The notes below the pieces were generated by a model that was given only the letters and a program-made list of their open reading frames with translations, had not been told where the DNA came from and searched no databases. From positions 62,001 through 126,000 of the forward strand of contig JAKFUU010000018.1 of assembly GCA_021732525.1 (NCBI GenBank): a stretch of DNA of 64,000 nucleotides, read 5' to 3'. Shown here piece by piece: positions 34,141 through 43,339 of the stretch (its first letter is position 1; every line of letters begins with the position of its first letter). This DNA comes from Sphingomonadaceae bacterium (GTDB lineage: Bacteria; Pseudomonadota; Alphaproteobacteria; Sphingomonadales; Sphingomonadaceae). The position numbers were made by a program, and so were the translations under genes.

Positions 34141-34566
34141 ATGGCCGATAGCCGCAACGAACCTTCGATGGATGAGATTTTATCTTCGATAAAGAAGATC
34201 ATTGCTGACGAAGATCGTATGAAGCCCGCTGCGCGTCGGCGGACCGCGAATAACGAACCGGCAAATCATGATGGGTTAGAAGATGATGTGTTGGAACTGA
34301 CCGAGGCTGCCTTGCCCGCTGAAGATGCAGAAAGCTTGCTCGATAACAGCAAGGCGGAAAGTTTGGCCCGCAGTTTTTCGGCCCTACAAACATTGTCTGA
34401 ACCAGGGGCCAGTCCGCAAATTATTCGGTCGGGCGAAACGTCTCTCGAAGGGTTAACCCGCGAATTGTTAAAGCCCATGCTGAAACAATGGCTCGATACA
34501 CATTTGCCTGCGGTGGTCGAAGCGATGGTGGAACGAGAGATTACAAGGATCACCAAAAAAGGGTAA
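34141..34566 (+). CDS. PopZ-like polar organizing protein (DUF2497)
   Basis: This is a 141-residue acidic protein with the two conserved ends of the PopZ/DUF2497 family: an N-terminal helix SMDEILSSIKKIIADED, an acidic low-complexity middle (about 50-90), and a C-terminal oligomerisation region LTRELLKPMLKQWLDTHLP plus VEAMVEREITRI. PopZ forms a polar matrix that anchors the centromere complex. ATG at 34141 with GGTGGA upstream is chosen over a TTG at 34111. From memory, valS commonly follows in sphingomonads, but here an integrase follows instead. Confidence 0.85.
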   Translation: MADSRNEPSMDEILSSIKKIIADEDRMKPAARRRTANNEPANHDGLEDDVLELTEAALPAEDAESLLDNSKAESLARSFSALQTLSEPGASPQIIRSGETSLEGLTRELLKPMLKQWLDTHLPAVVEAMVEREITRITKKG

Positions 34567-34752
34567 TCCAATCGATTCCGATGGTTCCCCGGTAACGAGG
34601 CCAAGTTGTGGTTTTTATGCATCCGCAGCCATCCAAAATCATCCTTGTAACCCGCATAAAACTAATGATGTTCTGCTATTGTTCTTTCCGTATCATTCCG
34701 CTATCTTTTGTCAAAATCCAGTGCAAAATGTGGGACAGAATGGTGTTGGAAT

Positions 34753-35979
34753 ATGGGATCTCTCACGGTACGAAAAGTAGAGCATGCAAGGCCTGGGCGT
34801 TATACGGACGGCCACGGACTTTTGCTGCACGTAAGACCTACTGGTAGTAAGTACTGGGTGCTGCGAATTCAAATCGACGGTCGGCGCCGTGATGTTGGAT
34901 TGGGCAGCGTCAGCGGGTACGACTCTCTTTCTGAACTGGACGAAGTTCCCCTCCTTGAAAAAAGCGTTTTGACTCTCGCCGAGGCGCGATTGAAGGCAGC
35001 GACTCTTCGTCAGATGGCAAAAGCTGGCCGCGATCCCGTCGCTGAGCTTATTCGAGACCGGTCGCCGATCCCTAATTTCACTGAGGCGGCACATAAGGCT
35101 TATGAAGCCAAGTTGCCAGAATGGTCTGCAACGACTGCAGAATCGTTCATGTCTTCGATGGAAAAACACGCATTCCCCCAGCTAGGCAAAATTCTAGTAA
35201 GTGATATTGATGCATCGACCATCGCTAAAACGCTGTCTGCGATTTGGATGACTACACCGCAGATCGCTCTAAAGGTTCGGCAACGCATCGGTTTGGTTTT
35301 GAACTATGCTGAAGCACAATCGTGGCGTGCGTCATCAATGCCAAACGACGCCATTTCGATGCTGCTACCTAAGCAGCTTGAAGGCGGACATTTTGATGCC
35401 ATGCCCTATAAAGATGTGCCTGCGTTCGTCGAATCATTGAATGTATCATTGAGCATTGGTCGACTTGCTCTCTTGTTTCTCATCTTCACTGCCGCGCGAT
35501 CAGGCGAGGTTCGAGGTGCAAAATGGAGTCAGATCGATGTGGCTGAACGCCTTTGGCACCGGCCAGCAGAATTGATGAAAGGTCGTAACGCTAAAGCCCA
35601 CACAGTTACACTAAATAAGGAAGCTCTGGCGATTATCGAAATAGCCAGCCAGTTCCGCCGTAATTCAACCGATTTGATTTTCCCCAGCAGAAGGGGAGGC
35701 GAACTCTCAGATATGGCACTTTCGTCATTCATGGATGACATATTCGGCACGCCTCATGGGTTTCGTTCGTCTTTCCGAGACTGGGCGGCAGAGAAGATGC
35801 CGCATATTCCTGACCCGGTTGCAGAGGCAGCTATTGCCCACAAGGTATCCAATAAAGTGGTCGCCGCCTATAAGCGTACGGCGTTTTTAGAAATGCGCCG
35901 GGTGCTTCTAGACGAGTGGGGCGTCTTTGCTGGAGCTGGTATATTGTTCGATCGCGCGGATGAAGGGGTAATCATTTGA
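34753..35979 (+). CDS. Tyrosine recombinase, P4-type integrase
   Basis: This 408-residue site-specific recombinase has the DUF4102-type N-terminal arm-binding domain (RKVEHARPGRYTDGHGLLLHV, WVLRIQIDGRRRDVGLGS in parts), a core-binding region, and a C-terminal catalytic domain. The catalytic residues are visible in order: Arg in TAARSGEVRGAKW, His-x2-Arg in PHGFRSSFRDW, a second His in AIAHKVSN and Tyr in AAYKRTAF. It appears intact. Base composition looks lower in GC than its left neighbours. Such enzymes integrate genomic islands, often at tRNA 3' ends. No tRNA or direct repeat is seen next to it. The 175 bp upstream back to popZ hold no gene. The start is ATG 34753; the frame is open from 34708. 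Confidence 0.88.
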   Translation: MGSLTVRKVEHARPGRYTDGHGLLLHVRPTGSKYWVLRIQIDGRRRDVGLGSVSGYDSLSELDEVPLLEKSVLTLAEARLKAATLRQMAKAGRDPVAELIRDRSPIPNFTEAAHKAYEAKLPEWSATTAESFMSSMEKHAFPQLGKILVSDIDASTIAKTLSAIWMTTPQIALKVRQRIGLVLNYAEAQSWRASSMPNDAISMLLPKQLEGGHFDAMPYKDVPAFVESLNVSLSIGRLALLFLIFTAARSGEVRGAKWSQIDVAERLWHRPAELMKGRNAKAHTVTLNKEALAIIEIASQFRRNSTDLIFPSRRGGELSDMALSSFMDDIFGTPHGFRSSFRDWAAEKMPHIPDPVAEAAIAHKVSNKVVAAYKRTAFLEMRRVLLDEWGVFAGAGILFDRADEGVII

Positions 35980-35991
35980 CGGTGAGCCAGT

Positions 35992-36239
35992 TCATAAAGA
36001 AGAATTGGTCCTAATCCCGTCAACCCTCAGCCGATCAAGCCCGGCCTGAACACGTCCAAGCACCACATTGTCGGACGAGGGTAACTCGAACCCTTCAGCA
36101 AGTTCGATAATCCATATCTCGCCCTCGTCAGTAAGAACGGCTGACCCAAGAACCAATTGCTGCAGTGCCCCCGATAAACGAATTCGCGTTTTGCGCGCGA
36201 TGATAGCTTTGCGGGTTCGCGCTGACGTGCTCCCCTGAT
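35992..36239 (-). pseudogene. 3' fragment of an unknown gene cut by the IS element
   Basis: The minus strand holds an open frame of about 80 codons ending with TGA at 35992. It reads as natural protein (RTRKAIIARKTRIRLSGAL, LVLGSAVLTDEGEIWIIEL, VQAGLDRLRVDG) but has no ATG start. It enters the IS end at 36240 without interruption. The original 5' part is not found on the far side of the IS. I infer a gene truncated by the insertion or by a later rearrangement. No family is recognised. Confidence 0.5.
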
Positions 36240-37457
36240 TGTTACCACTCAGAGGTAGAGTCCAGCTCCTTTATGACTGATGGTTGATGTTGTGCCAATG
36301 GGGATGGGGCATGCCCCCATCACCATTGGTTTGCGATCTCGGCGGGGGTCTTCCCGCCCAGTTTCGAGTGTGGCCAAACCATGCTTTAGCCCTGCCGCCA
36401 TTGCTCCAGTTCAGCGCGGGCCTGCTGCATCGAGGTGAACAGCGTTTCGTTGAGGCATTCATCGCGCAACCTGCCGTTGGGGCCGAAGGCGGGCGAAGCC
36501 CAACCTCTCCACGAAGGCATTCTGCGTAGGTTTACCCGGCGCGATATAGTGCCATTCGACGCGGCGCTCCTTCGACCAGTGCAGGATCGCCATGCCGGTG
36601 AGTTCCATTCCATTGTCGCTGACGATCAGATGCGGCTTACCGCGTTGGCCGATCAGAGCGGTCAGCGCACGTGCCACCGTGGCCCCGGACAGCGAGGTGT
36701 CAGCAGCCAGCGTCAGGCACTTCCGGCTATAGTCATCGACCACCGCCGGAATGCGGAACCTCCGCCCATCGACAAAGCTGTCGGAGACAAAGTCGCGGCT
36801 CCAGCGCTGGTTCGGCCCCTGCGGGATCGTCATCGGTGCGCGCGTACCGAGCGCCCGTTTGCGGCCACCCCGGCGGCGCACCTTTAGGCCTTCCTCGCGG
36901 TAGATTCGCAGCAACTTCTCGTGGTTTGGCGTGATGCCTTCCCTCGCGAGTAGATAGCTCAGACGGAGATAGCCGGCCCCGCCGCCAGCTCGCGCAACCG
37001 CTGCCGCAAAGGCCCGTCGTCGGGTCGGGTGGAACAATAGCGCGCCACACGCCTGCTTACCCCCACCACATCACATGCCCGACGCTGGCTGACACAGAAC
37101 CGTTCGACCAGCCCCGTCACCGCCTCCTGTTTTGCGCCGGGCGTCACCACTTTTTTCCCCGTAAGGTCTTTCAACATCGCGTTATCAAGCATAGTCTCGG
37201 CTAGCAGCTTCTTCAACTTCGCGTTCTCGTCCTCCAGCGCTTGCAACCGCTTGGCCTCAGACACATCCATTCCGCCAAACTTCGACTTCCACTTGTAGAA
37301 GGTCGCGGGGCTGATCCCGTGACGACGGCAAACTTCCGCCGTTGTCATGCCCGCCTCCTGCCCCTTTAAAATCGCGATGGCCTGTTCTTCGCTAAACCCG
37401 CTGCGCTTCATATCCGTCCGACTCCTTCGCGTCGAACTCTACTGTCAACTGGTCACA
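36240..37457 (-). mobile_element. IS3-family insertion sequence (IS407-like), decayed
   Basis: This is an element of about 1218 bp. Its ends form imperfect inverted repeats of 29 bases with about 19 identities, both beginning TGT and sharing ACCA and GTAGAGT (36240 inward, and the complement of 37457 inward). It starts with TG and ends with CA, as IS3 elements do. One transposase region on the minus strand fills it. Bases flanking the two ends (TGAT and TTCC) do not match, so no target-site duplication is evident. Confidence 0.75.
36320..37411 (-). pseudogene. IS3-family transposase, frameshifted
   Basis: The OrfA part (from ATG 37411) has the helix-turn-helix EEQAIAILKGQEAGMTTAEV and YKWKSKFGGM, then the leucine-zipper EDENAKLKKLLAE. 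An A6G slippery heptamer (complement of 37150-37156) marks the usual OrfA/OrfB shift, but here the reading continues into OrfB without a shift. OrfB (rve integrase, DDE) then changes frame at about 36990, 36500 and 36385. Its pieces are REEGLKVRRRGGRKRAL, FVSDSFVDGRRFRI, LIVSDNGMELTG, NGRLRDECLNETLF and GGKTPAEIANQW, ending with TGA at 36320-36322. With at least three frame breaks it cannot make an active transposase. Confidence 0.85.
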
Positions 37458-38357
37458 TTCCAGGGGATCACGTCAACGGCCATGACTAGCCGTTATTCGG
37501 CGAACTTCAAGCTGCATGCTCGGCAGCGGCAAGCCTGAACCCACCTTTCCGCCTTGGGCAGTTTTGCGCGTTTGGTGAGCCGAATTGCATCGCTCGGCCC
37601 GCCAAAAAGAGCCTTTTCGAAGTTAAGGCAGTTGGCCGCCGCCGTACTGCACTTTTAGCCATGGCGGACGAAAAAGCCTTAGCACGCAATATGCCGATCA
37701 CTGTCTTGTCGTTGGCGGGGATGAAACGGTGAACTCCCCATAACATTTATCGCTAGCCCTAGGCCTGTGTTAGCGAGCCCAAACAGATTGTGCTGGTGCA
37801 AATGCGCTTGGCTGCGTTGATGCGAAAATTGTTTAACCATGTATTTTCTCCCTCACCCCGCCAACAGGAGGGAGGCGGTGCAACAAGCCCGGTAAAGCCT
37901 CGGGGCAGACACCAATAAACGGCGTGGCGAACCCAACACGTGGTCCGGATTTTGCCTTCCGCAAGGTGAGTCAGGCTCCAAATGCGGGGGCGATGCCGAT
38001 AAAGATATGCGGACTGAGAAGTCCCCATGTGTAGGGGCGCTCATGCCCGCAAACACGTCGAGCGTCCAGAATCCGATCAGCTCCAGGTCGTCGAGGCGTT
38101 TGGAAACTAGATAACCTTGCACTGGAGTCGATCCTGTACTGGCGCGGACATTGGCCTGTGCGATCAAAGGTGCAGCTAAACAAAAACGAGACAACCCCCC
38201 GTGAAACGGGGTTGCATAAAGATTCGCTGTTAAACGAGTGGATAGATGCTGTTGCGGGCAGACAGCCGCGCTAACTAATGCTAAACTAGAATGAATTACT
38301 TGGTGCTGAAGCTGTAATGGCATCAGGTATGTTGGACGCGATGCGGGGAGCAATTTG
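37458..38357. other. About 0.9 kb without a recognisable gene
   Basis: Between the IS end and the flavoprotein gene there is no convincing coding sequence. A 240-bp minus-strand frame (37507-37746) and a 570-bp minus-strand frame (37853-38425) are open. The first has a weak sense of familiarity from sphingomonad genomes, but neither shows a domain, a ribosome-binding site or a partner, and the second runs into the real plus-strand gene. The stretch is probably remnant or regulatory DNA at the island junction. Confidence 0.4.
38192..38214. terminator. CAACCCC/GGGGTTG hairpin
   Basis: A perfect 7-bp stem, CAACCCC (38192-38198) with GGGGTTG (38208-38214), encloses a nine-base loop. On the minus strand it is followed by TCTCGTTTTTG, a weak T-run. 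It may end a minus-strand transcript or lie in the leader of the flavoprotein gene. Confidence 0.35.
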
Positions 38358-39599
38358 ATGTCAATGATTGTTGGTGCCGGGACCATCATTGTAGGTGGTG
38401 GCCATGCAGGGGCGCAAGCTGCCATTGCGTTACGTCAAAATGGCTATTCTGGACCTGTCACGATAATTGGACGCGAGCAATTGCTGCCCTATGAGCGACC
38501 ACCATTGTCCAAAGAATATATGTCCGGCGAAAAGGAGTTTGAGCGTCTCTACATTCGCCCGCGTGCCTTTTGGGACGAGAAGCAGGTTCAATTAGTGCTT
38601 GGGCGGACGGTCGAAGTTGTTGAACCTGTCGGCAAAACGGTCAAGCTTGATGATGGTTCATCGCGCGTCTATAATTCGCTTATTTGGGCGGCAGGCGGTG
38701 ATCCGCGAATGTTGGCTATTTCCGGCGCTGATCTGCTCGGCGTGCACCACGTCCGAACCCGATTAGACGTTGATTCGATCCTAACTGAGCTACCAAGGGT
38801 AAACAAAGTCGTCGTTATCGGCGGTGGGTACATTGGGCTTGAAGCGGCTGCCGCGTTATCCAAGATGAGCAAAGAGGTCGTCTTGTTGGAAGCGTTACCG
38901 CGCGTCCTCGCGCGCGTAGCTGGCCCAGAATTGTCCCGCTTCTTTGAGGCTGAGCACAGGGCACATGGCGTCGATTTACGAACGAGCGTCGTGGTTGATG
39001 CGTTTGAAGGCAACGACTGCCGAATGACCGGAGTCCGTTTGGGTGATGGCAGTGTTATCGAAGCGCAAATGGCGATTGTCGGTATCGGCATCAGCCCGAC
39101 GGTCGGGCCTTTAGACGTCGCGGGAGCTAAGATTGCTAACGGTGTCAAGGTCGATGAATACTGTCGCACGAGTTTGAAAGACATTTACGCTATCGGCGAT
39201 TGTGCCGCTCATGCCAATGCCTTCGCAGGCGGCGCAACAATTCGGCTAGAATCAGTGCAAAATGCTAATGATCAGGCTAATGTTGTCGCAAAAGTAATTT
39301 GCGCTTCAGATCCGAAACCATACAACATGACGCCTTGGTTTTGGTCGAGCCAATACGATCTCAAACTTCAGACGGTCGGTCTCTCAGCTGGATATGATGC
39401 GACCGTGTTACGGGGAAATCCAATAACACGCAGTTTTTCGGTGATTTACCTTAAAGAGGGAAAAGTAATCGCACTTGATTGTGTGAATATGGTCAAGGAT
39501 TATGTGCAAGGTCGTAAAATAGTCGAATTGGGAGCAGTCATTGCAAAAGAAAAACTGAGAGACACCTCTTCTGCGCTGAAAGATCTTATTGAAGTTTAA
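38358..39599 (+). CDS. NAD(P)H-dependent ferredoxin reductase (FAD)
   Basis: This is a 413-residue flavoprotein of the putidaredoxin/rhodocoxin reductase type. It has an FAD-binding [19 protein letters not shown] motif near the N-terminus and [11 protein letters not shown], then the NAD(P)H-binding [17 protein letters not shown] (about 156) and the second FAD motif [11 protein letters not shown] (about 275). The C-terminal ferredoxin reductase domain has [15 protein letters not shown]. It passes electrons from NAD(P)H to a [2Fe-2S] ferredoxin that serves a P450 or Rieske oxygenase. No ferredoxin gene is in the window, and the only P450 lies 22 kb downstream. It is a single gene between mobile-DNA remnants and the converging pnt operon. 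Confidence 0.9.
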   Translation: MSMIVGAGTIIVGGGHAGAQAAIALRQNGYSGPVTIIGREQLLPYERPPLSKEYMSGEKEFERLYIRPRAFWDEKQVQLVLGRTVEVVEPVGKTVKLDDGSSRVYNSLIWAAGGDPRMLAISGADLLGVHHVRTRLDVDSILTELPRVNKVVVIGGGYIGLEAAAALSKMSKEVVLLEALPRVLARVAGPELSRFFEAEHRAHGVDLRTSVVVDAFEGNDCRMTGVRLGDGSVIEAQMAIVGIGISPTVGPLDVAGAKIANGVKVDEYCRTSLKDIYAIGDCAAHANAFAGGATIRLESVQNANDQANVVAKVICASDPKPYNMTPWFWSSQYDLKLQTVGLSAGYDATVLRGNPITRSFSVIYLKEGKVIALDCVNMVKDYVQGRKIVELGAVIAKEKLRDTSSALKDLIEV

Positions 39600-39614
39600 T
39601 TACCTTTCCCGGAA

Positions 39615-39923
39615 TTGAATTTCAATCATTTGAAGGGCGATGACAGGTTTGATGATTGGAAATTCACCAGTAAATTACACAGTAAAAGCCTTACGTTCGA
39701 GTTCAGCATTGGCCAAATTTCAGCATGTTGGTCCATTGGCCATACTCCAACATCATATTTGTTAGGAGCTCTTGTAGGTCTCGTTAATGCACGCGAGGCG
39801 TTCGGGTTGGAGGTGTATTTCGTCATCGCATCAATTGCCACGCGGTGTTTATCAAAAGCTTTTGCCATTGGCGCTGAAAATGGACTCAAGCTGTCCGCAT
39901 GGATAGATGGCGCAAACTTATAG
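39615..39923 (+). CDS. Doubtful small ORF
   Basis: A 102-codon plus-strand frame starts with TTG, 15 bases after the ferredoxin reductase, and ends before pntB. The translation (for example LEVYFVIASIATRCLSKAF) shows no domain. A minus-strand frame of similar length (39626-39889) covers the same DNA, so coding on either strand is uncertain. AT content is higher than in the flanking genes. It could be a remnant of a transferred gene. Confidence 0.2.
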   Translation: MNFNHLKGDDRFDDWKFTSKLHSKSLTFEFSIGQISACWSIGHTPTSYLLGALVGLVNAREAFGLEVYFVIASIATRCLSKAFAIGAENGLKLSAWIDGANL

Positions 39924-39953
39924 ATAACGCGTAAATTACTTTATACTCGAGAC

Positions 39954-41342
39954 CTAATGGCCGCTGCCCAAGGCCTTGACGATGTCCTCGCACATCTTCT
40001 TGGCATCGGCGAGCAGCATCATCGTCTGGTCCATGTAAAACACGTCGTTGTCGACGCCTGCATAGCCGACGCCACCCATCGAACGCTTGATGAAGAACAC
40101 GGTCTTGGCCTTATCGACATCGAACACCGGCATCCCGTAAATCGGCGAAGTCTTGTCGGTCTTGGCCGCAGGGTTCACAACGTCATTCGCGCCGATGATG
40201 AACGCGACATCGGTTTGCGCGAATTCGCTGTTAATGTCCTCAAGCTCGAACACTTCATCGTAAGGCACCTGCGCTTCGGCCAGAAGGACGTTCATATGCC
40301 CGGGCATACGTCCGGCCACGGGGTGGATGGCATATTTGACCGATACGCCCTGCTTTTTCAGGACATCGGCCATTTCCCGCAAGATATGCTGCGCTTGGGC
40401 GACGGCCATGCCGTAACCGGGGACGATGATAACGCTTTCTGCTTGCTGCATCATATAGGCGGCGTCTTCAGCGGAGCCGCGCTTCCACGGACGTTGCTCT
40501 TTCGCCGCGCCACCAGTCGCCGCCGCCTCAGCCCCAAAGCCGCCTGCAATAACGCTGATGAAGCTGCGGTTCATCGCCTTGCACATGATATAGGACAGGA
40601 TCGCGCCCGATGAGCCCACCAGCGCGCCCGTGATGATCATCGCGGTATTGTGCAGCGTAAAGCCCATCGCCGCCGCCGCCCAGCCCGAGTAACTGTTCAG
40701 CATCGACACCACAACCGGCATATCCGCGCCGCCGATGGGGATTATGAGCAGGAAGCCGATAAGGAATGCGAGCGCAGTAATCGTCCAGAAAATCCATGGA
40801 CTTTGGTCGATGGTAAAATAGGCGATAAGTCCAAGGATCGCAGCCAGCGTGCCAAGATTGATGACATGGCGTAATGGCAACAAGATTGGCGCACCGGACA
40901 TTTTGCCCGCAAGTTTTAAGAAAGCGATGACCGAGCCGGAGAAAGTGATCGCACCGATGGCGATACCAAGACCCATTTCAACGCGGCTAACTGGATTAAT
41001 CAATCCATCCGCGCCGTTAATGCCGAAAGCTTCAGGGTTCAAAAACGCCGCCGCCGCCACCAAAACGGCCGCCATACCGACGAGCGAGTGAAACGCCGCC
41101 ACCAATTGCGGCATATCGGTCATCGCAATTTTGCGCGCCGTCACCCACCCAATGCCGCCGCCGATCGCGATTGCGCCGAGTATTTCAGGTAAAGATGCGA
41201 CATCATGCGTTACCAAAGTCGTGACCACGGCAATCAGCATCCCGGCCATACCAAAGCGATTGCCGCGCTGCGACGTTGCAGGCGACGAAAGTCCGCGCAG
41301 AGCCAAAATGAAGAACACGCCCGAAATCAAATAGGCAAGCAT
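39954..41342 (-). CDS. pntB: NAD(P) transhydrogenase subunit beta
   Basis: PntB is 462 residues: about nine hydrophobic membrane segments up to residue 260, then the NADP(H)-binding domain III. That domain has VIIVPGYGMAVAQAQH (GYGMAVAQAQ being the NADP motif), KYAIHPVAGRMPGHMNVLLAE and INSEFAQTDVAFIIGANDVVNPAA (quoted in part). Together with the alpha subunits it couples proton entry to reduction of NADP by NADH. ATG at 41342 (MLAYLISG) is used; the frame extends upstream over pntAb. It is last in the pntAa-pntAb-pntB operon. Confidence 0.96.
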   Translation of the reverse strand: MLAYLISGVFFILALRGLSSPATSQRGNRFGMAGMLIAVVTTLVTHDVASLPEILGAIAIGGGIGWVTARKIAMTDMPQLVAAFHSLVGMAAVLVAAAAFLNPEAFGINGADGLINPVSRVEMGLGIAIGAITFSGSVIAFLKLAGKMSGAPILLPLRHVINLGTLAAILGLIAYFTIDQSPWIFWTITALAFLIGFLLIIPIGGADMPVVVSMLNSYSGWAAAAMGFTLHNTAMIITGALVGSSGAILSYIMCKAMNRSFISVIAGGFGAEAAATGGAAKEQRPWKRGSAEDAAYMMQQAESVIIVPGYGMAVAQAQHILREMADVLKKQGVSVKYAIHPVAGRMPGHMNVLLAEAQVPYDEVFELEDINSEFAQTDVAFIIGANDVVNPAAKTDKTSPIYGMPVFDVDKAKTVFFIKRSMGGVGYAGVDNDVFYMDQTMMLLADAKKMCEDIVKALGSGH

Positions 41343-41373
41343 GACCCATGCAGGAGGAGCAGCATGTTCCAAC

Positions 41374-41655
41374 TCAGCGCTCCTTCTTCTTGTACATAGC
41401 CAGCATGCGTGCCGTAACTGCAAAGCCGCCGAAGATATTCACGCTGGCAAGCGCCACTGCGATCAACCCGAGCCACTTCGCCGTGGGTGACCCCGCCGCC
41501 GCCGAAGCAATCAGCGCGCCGACAACGATGACCGAAGAAATCGCATTGGTAACCGCCATTAACGGCGTGTGCAGCGCTGGGGTTACTGACCAAACGACAT
41601 AATAGCCCACGAAACAGGCCATCACGAAGATGGATAAGATTGAAATAAAGTCCAT
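41374..41655 (-). CDS. pntAb: NAD(P) transhydrogenase subunit alpha-2 (membrane part)
   Basis: This is a 93-residue small membrane subunit, equal to the C-terminal transmembrane part of E. coli PntA. It has three hydrophobic helices: ILSIFVMACFVGYYVVWSV, LMAVTNAISSVIVVGALIA and LASVNIFGGFAVTARMLAM, then a basic KKKER tail. Split alpha subunits are normal in alphaproteobacteria. ATG at 41655 (MDFISI) is preferred over 41685, which would overlap pntAa. It lies between pntAa and pntB. Confidence 0.95.
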   Translation of the reverse strand: MDFISILSIFVMACFVGYYVVWSVTPALHTPLMAVTNAISSVIVVGALIASAAAGSPTAKWLGLIAVALASVNIFGGFAVTARMLAMYKKKER

Positions 41656-41665
41656 TATGCCCCCA

Positions 41666-42805
41666 TCACGCCAGCAGGCGTTCATTCACAACCTTGCCAT
41701 CTTTGGTCAGGCGTATTGCTGCGGTAATCTCATCATCATCCGGCAAAACCGGTCTGCCTGCTTCCTTGTCCCAGAATGCGGACAGGAAGTTGAACAGGTT
41801 ACGCGAAAACAACGCCGACGTGTCCGCTGCCAGATGCGCGGGCGTGTTGGCATAACCGATGATTTTCACGCCATGTTTCACCACGGTCTCATCTGCCTTC
41901 GATCCTTCGACATTGCCGCCTTGCGCGACCGCGAGATCGAAAATGACCGAGCCTGCTTTCATGCTCGCAATCTGCGCGTCTGAAATCAGGCGCGGTGCGG
42001 GGCGGCCCGGGATGAGAGCGGTGGTTATGACGATGTCCTGCTTGGCGATATGACTGGAGACCAGTTCGGCCTGTGCAGCCTTATATTCGTCGGACATTTC
42101 GGTCGCATAGCCACCAGCACCCTCGCCTTCGATGCCGGCGACATTCTCGACGAAAATCGCCTTTGCGCCCAGGGATTCAATCTGTTCCTTGGTCGCGCTA
42201 CGGACATCCGTCGCCGACACCTGAGCGCCGAGACGCCGCGCCGTGGCAATCGCCTGCAGACCTGCAACGCCCACACCCATGATAAACGCCTTGGCCGCGC
42301 TCACCGTTCCTGCGGCAGTCATCATCATCGGAAAAGCGCGGCCATAGACCGACGCCGCTTCGATTACTGCCTTGTACCCGGCAAGGTTCGACTGCGACGA
42401 CAATATGTCCATCGATTGCGCGCGGGTGATGCGCGGCATGAATTCCATCGCCAGCGCCTCGACACCTACCTTGGCATATTCATCGACACGAGCGCGCTGT
42501 CCGAAGGGGTCAAGCCCGGCGACCAGCCATGCGCCCGCTTTCATGCCCTTCAACGCCTTGGGGTCCGGCCCCTGAACGCCGAGAATGATCTCCGCATCCT
42601 TCAAAGTGGCCGACGCAGCGCCTACTGAAGCTCCGGCAGCCACATATTCTGCATCGCTGACCGAAGCCTTTAACCCCGCGCCCGCCTCAACCGCGACGCT
42701 CGCCCCCAGGCCGATGAACTTCTTCACCGTTTCAGGCGACGCAGCAACGCGCGTCTCGCCTCTCACTCGCTCTCGAATAACCGCAATTTTGACGCCCGTT
42801 GCCAT
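41666..42805 (-). CDS. pntAa: NAD(P) transhydrogenase subunit alpha-1 (NAD-binding)
   Basis: This 379-residue soluble domain I binds NAD(H). It has AVIRERVRGETRVAASPETV at the start, SNLAGYKAVIEAA (the alanine-dehydrogenase/PNT signature), the Rossmann motif VGVAGLQAIATARRLGA (about 168), then VITTALIPGRPAPRLI and VIFDLAVAQGGNVEGS. The ATG at 42805 directly follows the TAG of the upstream small gene with no gap, so the two are co-translated. The operon lies beside thiolase, FadB and oxygenase genes, which suggests it serves as an NADPH source for the catabolic cluster. Confidence 0.96.
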   Translation of the reverse strand: MATGVKIAVIRERVRGETRVAASPETVKKFIGLGASVAVEAGAGLKASVSDAEYVAAGASVGAASATLKDAEIILGVQGPDPKALKGMKAGAWLVAGLDPFGQRARVDEYAKVGVEALAMEFMPRITRAQSMDILSSQSNLAGYKAVIEAASVYGRAFPMMMTAAGTVSAAKAFIMGVGVAGLQAIATARRLGAQVSATDVRSATKEQIESLGAKAIFVENVAGIEGEGAGGYATEMSDEYKAAQAELVSSHIAKQDIVITTALIPGRPAPRLISDAQIASMKAGSVIFDLAVAQGGNVEGSKADETVVKHGVKIIGYANTPAHLAADTSALFSRNLFNFLSAFWDKEAGRPVLPDDDEITAAIRLTKDGKVVNERLLA

Positions 42806-43129
42806 CTATAATTGTCCGCGCTTGAGGTGACGCAGTCGTAACATTTCGAGATCGATCCACGCTTCCGCCAACCGCATTTTCCCAACCAACTGGTCAGCGA
42901 GCCGCCTACTGAGAACAACACGAGCTGAAGGACGGCAAGATATCTTTTCGAGCACTCCATCTGTGAGGCTTATGATACGTACATCGAAATAGCTGCGTTT
43001 TGGTCCGCTGCGGCCTTGTAGAATTTGCTGTTTCAAGCAATCCGCATTAACTGGACGGACTCTTGCGCAGTTAAGTTCTTTTGCTCGACCTCTCCAATCG
43101 GCTTCGAGCGGTGCCAAACTGTGATCCAT
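42806..43129 (-). CDS. Small hypothetical protein coupled to pntAa
   Basis: This 107-residue Arg- and Leu-rich protein (MDHSLAPLEADWRGRAKE... LRHLKRGQL) has no recognised domain and no membrane segment. GGGGAGA precedes the ATG at 43129. Its TAG stop abuts the pntAa ATG without a gap. These two facts, plus strand and position at the head of the pnt operon, argue for a real gene. In related genomes I would expect a short cytochrome-oxidase-subunit-like gene here, but this protein does not resemble one. Function is unknown. Confidence 0.6.
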   Translation of the reverse strand: MDHSLAPLEADWRGRAKELNCARVRPVNADCLKQQILQGRSGPKRSYFDVRIISLTDGVLEKISCRPSARVVLSRRLADQLVGKMRLAEAWIDLEMLRLRHLKRGQL

Positions 43130-43339
43130 AACAATTCTCCCCAATTCTATAGCTTGGCAACATCATCCGAGCTTCATTCGAGCACTGATTGTGACGTCGT
43201 TCCACCGCGATGGCAGCGATAAACAAATGTCTCGATTGCCTTAAATATTCCATTCTCTTCGCCATCGATGGCAACTGTTGCCCCCGTAGTGTTATCTCCA
43301 AACTGCAAAAATCTTGGTCAAACCCCGGTGGAGGTTGAA

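Noticed and set aside
34567-34752. Attachment site for the integrase
   Set aside because: No tRNA fragment or direct repeat could be paired with another place in the window.
36027-36248. 73-codon minus-strand frame before the IS end
   Set aside because: Another frame of the same strand (35992-36239) gives a much more protein-like translation.
37853-38425. 190-codon minus-strand frame
   Set aside because: It overlaps the start of the ferredoxin reductase on the other strand and has no recognisable domain; composition looks non-coding.
43186-43200. TTGTGACGTCG near the head of the pnt operon as a seventh copy of the shared element
   Set aside because: It lacks the A-run and the TGACATCA core, so the match is too weak to count.
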